Shown here: piece after piece, positions 60,259-64,000 of the stretch
Position numbering within the stretch: position 1 is the first letter of the stretch
Layout of the letters: each line of letters starts with the position of its first letter
NCBI GenBank assembly: GCA_025141835.1
Contig: CP081102.1
Coordinates: 62,001 to 126,000 of the forward strand
Origin: Rhodobacteraceae bacterium M385
GTDB taxonomy: Bacteria > Pseudomonadota > Alphaproteobacteria > Rhodobacterales > Rhodobacteraceae
DNA: 64,000 nt
Direction: 5' to 3'
Program-made: the position numbers and the translations under genes
Notes under the pieces: generated by a model
Seen by the model: the letters and a program-made list of their open reading frames with translations, nothing else
Database searches by the model: none
Told to the model about the DNA's origin: nothing

Positions 60259-61380
60259 ATGGAGAACGCCCCGATCACCCGTCGCGCCTTGATGTGCGGT
60301 GTTGCTGCCCTGCCTTTGGTGGGATGCGGGGCGGTGCCCGATATCATGATCGTGCCGGAAGCGGCCTCGGTTGGTACGAATGAGACGGTCTTTGCGGCCA
60401 CCAATCGCGTCTTCCGCGATGGCGCGTTCCAGTCTGACAGGCAGGAGCTGCTGTCGTTCACGCAATTCAACATTTCCGTTCCGCCCGATAGGGAAGTCGG
60501 GGCCGTGGAGCCCGGCCGCCCGCGACGCCGGGGGCCTGATCTGCAAACCGAATTTGTTGCCAGCGCCGGCAACCACTTGCGATCGCCCGAGGCCTTTCGC
60601 GCCGCCCTTCAGGCCGAGGCGCAAAGGTCCGGGTCCCGCGAGGTTATGGTGTTCATCCACGGCTTCAACAGCACCGTCGGAACTGGCCTTTATCGGACTG
60701 CGCAAATCCACCACGATTTCGCTATTCCCGGCATTCCCGTTCATTACTCGTGGCCCAGCGCCGGACATCCCTTGGGCTATGCCTATGACCGGGATTCGGC
60801 TCTGTTTGCCCGCGATGGGCTGGAGGCGCTACTTCGTGAGATCGTCGCCGCGGGTCTGGATATCGTCCTGACCGCCCATTCGCTTGGGTCCGGTGTGGTG
60901 ATGGAGGTTCTTCGCCAACTTCGCATCGGCGGCCAAGACACCGTGTTGAACCGGATCAACGGCGTGATCTTGTTCTCTCCCGATATCGACGTGGACGTGT
61001 TTCGGGGGCAAGCGGCGCGAATTGGCACCTTGCCACAGCCCTTTGTTATCTTCACCTCTCAACGGGACAGAGCGCTAACGGTCTCGGCCCGAATTACCGG
61101 GCTGAGAGAACGGGTTGGCAACCTGTCGAACCCTGAAGACCTTGCGGATTTTGAAGTGACCTTGATCGACGTGAGCGCCTTCGCGGGCGGTGTGCGTGAT
61201 CCGTTGAACCATTTTGCCGGGGCTACCTCGCCCGCCGTGGTGCAGATCTTGCGAGAGGTGGCCCAGCTTAACAGCGCGTTTGAGCAGGACACGACCCAGC
61301 AAACCGGCCTATTGCCCGGCACAATCCTGACGATCCAGAACGCGACGCAGGTGTTACTTACGCCCGTGAACCAGAACTAG
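60259..61380 (+). CDS. DUF900 alpha/beta-hydrolase lipoprotein
   Basis: A 373-residue exported hydrolase. The N-terminus (TRRALMCGVAALPLVGC) carries Tat-like arginines and a lipobox (LVGC), so it should be a lipoprotein. The DUF900 alpha/beta-hydrolase domain has VFIHGFNST and the nucleophile elbow AHSLGSG, with SAGHPLGYAYDRDSALFAR between them. Substrate unknown. I chose the ATG at 60259; a TTG at 60241 is in frame. It follows hslU by 22 bases and may be in its operon. The stop shares CTAG with the convergent Smr gene. Confidence 0.83.
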   Translation: MENAPITRRALMCGVAALPLVGCGAVPDIMIVPEAASVGTNETVFAATNRVFRDGAFQSDRQELLSFTQFNISVPPDREVGAVEPGRPRRRGPDLQTEFVASAGNHLRSPEAFRAALQAEAQRSGSREVMVFIHGFNSTVGTGLYRTAQIHHDFAIPGIPVHYSWPSAGHPLGYAYDRDSALFARDGLEALLREIVAAGLDIVLTAHSLGSGVVMEVLRQLRIGGQDTVLNRINGVILFSPDIDVDVFRGQAARIGTLPQPFVIFTSQRDRALTVSARITGLRERVGNLSNPEDLADFEVTLIDVSAFAGGVRDPLNHFAGATSPAVVQILREVAQLNSAFEQDTTQQTGLLPGTILTIQNATQVLLTPVNQN

Positions 61381-61988
61381 CGCCGCCGTTTGAGGTAGAC
61401 GTAATAAGCTCCACCGCCGCCGTGGCGTTGATGGGCCTCTCGGATATCAAGGATCATCGCACCAAGAGGCGGAGAGGTCAGCCAATTGGGTATCTGATGC
61501 TTCAATATCCCGCGTCGGATCGGGATCGGCCCGCCGCTGTCACGGTCTTTGCCTTTACCTGTAATCACCAGAACCAAACGCCGGTTCATCTCGTGAGAAT
61601 GGAAGATGAAACTGATCAAGGCGGGGTGCGCCTCGGCCAAGGTCATACCATGAAGGTCGATGCGGCCCTCGGGCTTTAGCTTGCCGCGCGTCATGCGTTT
61701 ATGGGTGCCGTGATCCATGCGGACGGGGGCATGGGCCAGTTGCGCCGAAAGGCTCGGGACGTGATTGACCGTGCCTTTGCTGAACGAAGACTTCTCACCC
61801 ACGCGGAACGCGGGCAGTCGCTCGGCGGTGGTGCTTGGCTGTGGCCGGATCGGCGCGGGTTTCTTAACGGGTGCGTCTTCGGTGATCTTTGGCGCGCCGC
61901 TGCGGTCCATCGGCGTTGCCGTGGCTGCGACCCGGTCCCATAGGGCTTTGTCGTCCTCCGACATGCCTCTCTTGCTGCGCCGCACCAT
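61377..61988 (-). CDS. Smr domain protein
   Basis: A 203-residue protein with a Pro-rich, probably disordered first half and a C-terminal Smr domain: RIDLHGMTLAEAHPALISFI, VLVITGKGKDRDSGG and the GGGGAYYVYLKRR end. The domain is known as a nuclease or RNA-binding module in MutS2 and SmrA-type proteins. It starts three bases after the mltA stop, so it is cotranscribed with mltA and timA, as in many Rhodobacteraceae. The function in the cell is not established. Confidence 0.88.
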   Translation of the reverse strand: MVRRSKRGMSEDDKALWDRVAATATPMDRSGAPKITEDAPVKKPAPIRPQPSTTAERLPAFRVGEKSSFSKGTVNHVPSLSAQLAHAPVRMDHGTHKRMTRGKLKPEGRIDLHGMTLAEAHPALISFIFHSHEMNRRLVLVITGKGKDRDSGGPIPIRRGILKHQIPNWLTSPPLGAMILDIREAHQRHGGGGAYYVYLKRRR

Positions 61989-61991
61989 TGC

Positions 61992-63008
61992 TTAAGCGTC
62001 CGGGATCAACTGATGCGCCCGCTCGATCGGCAAAAGCACCATCATGCGGCCTGGGTCGCGGATCACGCCAGCGGCTTCTCCGGCCTCATCGCCATATCCA
62101 AAAAAGATATCCGCACGCTGCGCGCCTTGGATGGCGCCACCGGTATCTTGGGCAATCATCAGGCGGTTGATCGGGTCGTTGCCCTCTTTCTCGATCCAGA
62201 CAGGGGCGCCGAGAGGGGTGAAATCCGGGTCCACCGCGATAGAGCGATGGGGCGTAATGTTGCGGTTCATCGCCCCAAGGGGGCCGAGGTTCGGGTCGGT
62301 GATGTCGACCTCTCGGAAGAAAACGTAGCTGGGGTTATGGTGCAACAGATCGCGCCCCTGTGACGGGTTGCGCCGTACCCATGATTGGATCACCTGTGCG
62401 CTGACCTGATGGGGCTGGTACACGCCGCGCCGCACGAGTTCCCGTCCGATGGAGCGGTATTCATGGCCATTGCGTCCGCCGTAACCCACCCGAATGGCTC
62501 CGCCGCCCGCAAGGCTTATCCTGCCAGAGCCTTGGATTTGCAGAAAGAACAGCTCCACCGGGTCATCCACCCAGGCGATCTCCAGCCCTCGGCCTTCCAA
62601 CACGCGGGTATCCTCGATCTGCTCACGCGATAGCCATTGGCCCGTGACCTCGGGCGGCATCCGGTAGACCGGGAAGCGGTAACGGCTGGTGCGGGTACGT
62701 GAACCGCTGAGTTCCGGCTCGTAATAACCCGTGAATAGCGCCGGGCTTTCGCCACCAATCAAAACGGGGCGAAAGAACAGCTCGAAGAAGGTGCGGGCAT
62801 CAGGGGCGGTTTCCGCCACATTGCACAGCGCCGCCCAATCCGAGCCCTCAAGATCCATACAGGTGTTTCGGAAAACCGAAAGGGCCGCGGCGTGATCGTC
62901 CGTGGCCCATCCATTCAGGTCGTCAAAATCAAGAAGCTGCACAGGCTCATCCGCCACGGCGATGCTCGCCATCATCAGAAAGGCAATGACACTTGCGAGC
63001 CGTCTCAT
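61992..63008 (-). CDS. mltA: Membrane-bound-type lytic transglycosylase A (MltA)
   Basis: A 338-residue peptidoglycan lytic transglycosylase. MltA domain motifs include LFTGYYEPELSGSR, FFLQIQGSGRISLAGGGAIRVGYGGRNGHEYRSIG, and the 3D domain with the catalytic Asp region AQDTGGAIQGAQRADIFFGYG. It has a signal peptide (MRRLASVIAFLMMASIAVA), but no lipobox Cys follows, so unlike E. coli MltA it is probably soluble in the periplasm. It follows timA by three bases. Confidence 0.92.
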   Translation of the reverse strand: MRRLASVIAFLMMASIAVADEPVQLLDFDDLNGWATDDHAAALSVFRNTCMDLEGSDWAALCNVAETAPDARTFFELFFRPVLIGGESPALFTGYYEPELSGSRTRTSRYRFPVYRMPPEVTGQWLSREQIEDTRVLEGRGLEIAWVDDPVELFFLQIQGSGRISLAGGGAIRVGYGGRNGHEYRSIGRELVRRGVYQPHQVSAQVIQSWVRRNPSQGRDLLHHNPSYVFFREVDITDPNLGPLGAMNRNITPHRSIAVDPDFTPLGAPVWIEKEGNDPINRLMIAQDTGGAIQGAQRADIFFGYGDEAGEAAGVIRDPGRMMVLLPIERAHQLIPDA

Positions 63009-63011
63009 CGG

Positions 63012-63662
63012 TCATCCGTCGGTGGCCACCAAGGCCCAGTTCGGATCATCAGACCCCATAGAGCGGGCGAATGTCCACACATCGCGCTGGCGCTTGATCG
63101 CCGTGCTGTCGCCTTCGATGATCTCACCCTCGGCGTTGCGCACAACGCTTGTCAGCTCACTCACGAAACGCACGGTGATTTCGCCAACACTGGTAGCCCG
63201 GTCAAAGGTGGCACCTTGCAGGGTGATTTCGCGCACGCCGATGAACTCTGCCTCGATCTTCAGGCCTTGTTCGTTGCGCTGGTTGATGACTTGTTCAAAC
63301 GTTTCCAGCACATCGGGGGCAAGGAACGGGCGCAGCCCTTCCACGTCGCCGCTTTCAAAGGCCATCAAGATCATCTCATAGGCCTGCCGTGCGCCGCCGA
63401 GGAATTCACCTACGCGGAAGCCGGGCTCTGCCATCTTCATCGCCGCCAGTGCCTTGGCGCTATCGGTGCCATCTTCGACGTGATCGGTAATGTCTTCGTC
63501 GGGGCCACCTTCGATGACCTCAAACTCTCGCCGGACACGGGTGCCAGCGGGGGCGGGCGGTTTTTCAAACCCATCCCGAGAGCCCAACACAGAACGTAGG
63601 CGCAAAATCAGAAAAACTGCGATGCCAGCCAGCACCAACAAGGACAAAAGGGAGGAGTTCAT
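63012..63662 (-). CDS. Tim44/TimA family putative adaptor protein
   Basis: A 216-residue protein with one N-terminal membrane helix (LLSLLVLAGIAVFLILRL), a short linker and a C-terminal Tim44-like domain (AMKMAEPGFRVGEFLGGARQAYEMILMAFESGDVEGLRPFLAPDVLETFEQVI). It is the bacterial relative of mitochondrial Tim44 and is inner-membrane-bound. GAGGTGAC sets the ATG at 63662; the frame runs on upstream without a real start. It is divergent from fxsA, as in related genomes. The molecular role is unproven. Confidence 0.88.
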   Translation of the reverse strand: MNSSLLSLLVLAGIAVFLILRLRSVLGSRDGFEKPPAPAGTRVRREFEVIEGGPDEDITDHVEDGTDSAKALAAMKMAEPGFRVGEFLGGARQAYEMILMAFESGDVEGLRPFLAPDVLETFEQVINQRNEQGLKIEAEFIGVREITLQGATFDRATSVGEITVRFVSELTSVVRNAEGEIIEGDSTAIKRQRDVWTFARSMGSDDPNWALVATDG

Positions 63663-63816
63663 GTCACCTCGATTGGGTGTGTGGGTTAAAATATTGATCT
63701 TCAGCCACATATGTAGGGCAGGGGTGGGATCAAGTCCATTGCGCCGAGGTGCATGGGTGCGGTTTACACGGTTTGCGGTGAAAGGGCCGCGTGAAGGCTG
63801 AAAAGGCGTTAAGATA

Positions 63817-64000
63817 ATGTGGCTGTTTTTTGTATTCATCGCGGTTCCGCTGATCGAGATTGGTCTGTTCATCCAAGTCGGTGGCTGGCTTGGCCTTTGG
63901 CCGACCCTGGCAATTGTGCTGCTGACGGCCATCGCCGGGACGGCATTGGTTAAGAGCCAGGGGGCGCAGGCCCTTGCGCAGTTGCAGAACAGCTTCAACG
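63817..64000 (+). CDS. fxsA: FxsA family membrane protein, N-terminal part
   Basis: The first 61 codons of an FxsA family protein. Two hydrophobic helices are visible (WLFFVFIAVPLIEIGLFIQVGG and TLAIVLLTAIAGTALV), and PLIEIGLFI is characteristic. The family is a small inner-membrane protein of unknown function named after suppression of F exclusion of phage T7. The ATG at 63817 has AAAAGG about 11 bases upstream. It is divergent from timA and cut by the window end. Confidence 0.85.
   Translation, partial: MWLFFVFIAVPLIEIGLFIQVGGWLGLWPTLAIVLLTAIAGTALVKSQGAQALAQLQNSFN

Overview
The window looks like chromosomal DNA of a GC-rich alphaproteobacterium of the Rhodobacteraceae (Roseobacter group). 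Pointers to this are the petP-petR regulator pair, the dxs-ispA-xseB-histone-deacetylase run, a DUF2794 protein, a short cytochrome c2-type protein, the fxsA/timA/mltA/Smr group beside hslVU, the MnmD/FAD-oxidoreductase pair and a Nav-type bacterial sodium channel. I found no rRNA, tRNA, CRISPR array, prophage or insertion sequence. I did not assign a genus.

Layout. 1-8.3 kb is a polysaccharide precursor and export region: the edge of a secreted protein gene, UDP-glucose dehydrogenase, UDP-glucuronate decarboxylase, a GT8 glycosyltransferase, a UDP-glucuronate 4-epimerase-like gene overlapping galE, a Wza-type outer-membrane export lipoprotein and a GT4 glycosyltransferase. 8.5-17.2 kb runs rightward: hslO, a CoA-pyrophosphatase-type Nudix gene and the CCA-adding enzyme overlap one another; then come two half-ABC exporters, an RNA m5U methyltransferase and a voltage-gated sodium channel. 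17.2-22.5 kb runs leftward: dxs, ispA, xseB, an HDAC-family amidohydrolase, then petP-petR. 22.7-32.3 kb is housekeeping: ilvE, a GFA protein, DUF2794, NlpC/P60 with leucyl aminopeptidase, carbonic anhydrase, a DUF4139 protein and asd. 32.6-50 kb holds a RhlE-type RNA helicase, two MFS transporters, separated Fe3+ ABC transporter genes (binding protein at 35.3 kb, permease at 46.9 kb, no ATPase seen), a HupE/DUF4198 divergent pair and the dispersed leucine genes leuD, leuB and leuC. 50-64 kb holds an MscS channel, a ThDP enzyme, the FAD-oxidoreductase/MnmD pair, a DMT exporter, cytochrome c, idi, hslV-(membrane protein)-hslU, a lipoprotein hydrolase, Smr, mltA, timA and the start of fxsA.

The genes work in a few groups. 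The sugar-nucleotide enzymes give UDP-glucuronate, UDP-xylose, UDP-galacturonate and UDP-galactose for a surface glycan. dxs, ispA and idi serve isoprenoid synthesis; leuB, leuC, leuD and ilvE serve leucine synthesis. hslO and hslVU are stress proteostasis. The iron genes come with paired palindromes that look like iron-regulator sites.

No single new system stands out. The observations most worth following are: paired palindromes at the iron promoter (35.2 kb); a family of short intergenic palindromes that sometimes supply the stop codon of the adjacent gene (7.0, 15.0, 21.2, 39.6 and 48.6 kb); an 11-bp-period direct repeat found both in a 3' spacer and inside a coding gene; an orphan RHH protein with a relaxase-tail-like domain; a membrane protein lodged between hslV and hslU; and a long two-frame overlap at 41.2-41.36 kb.
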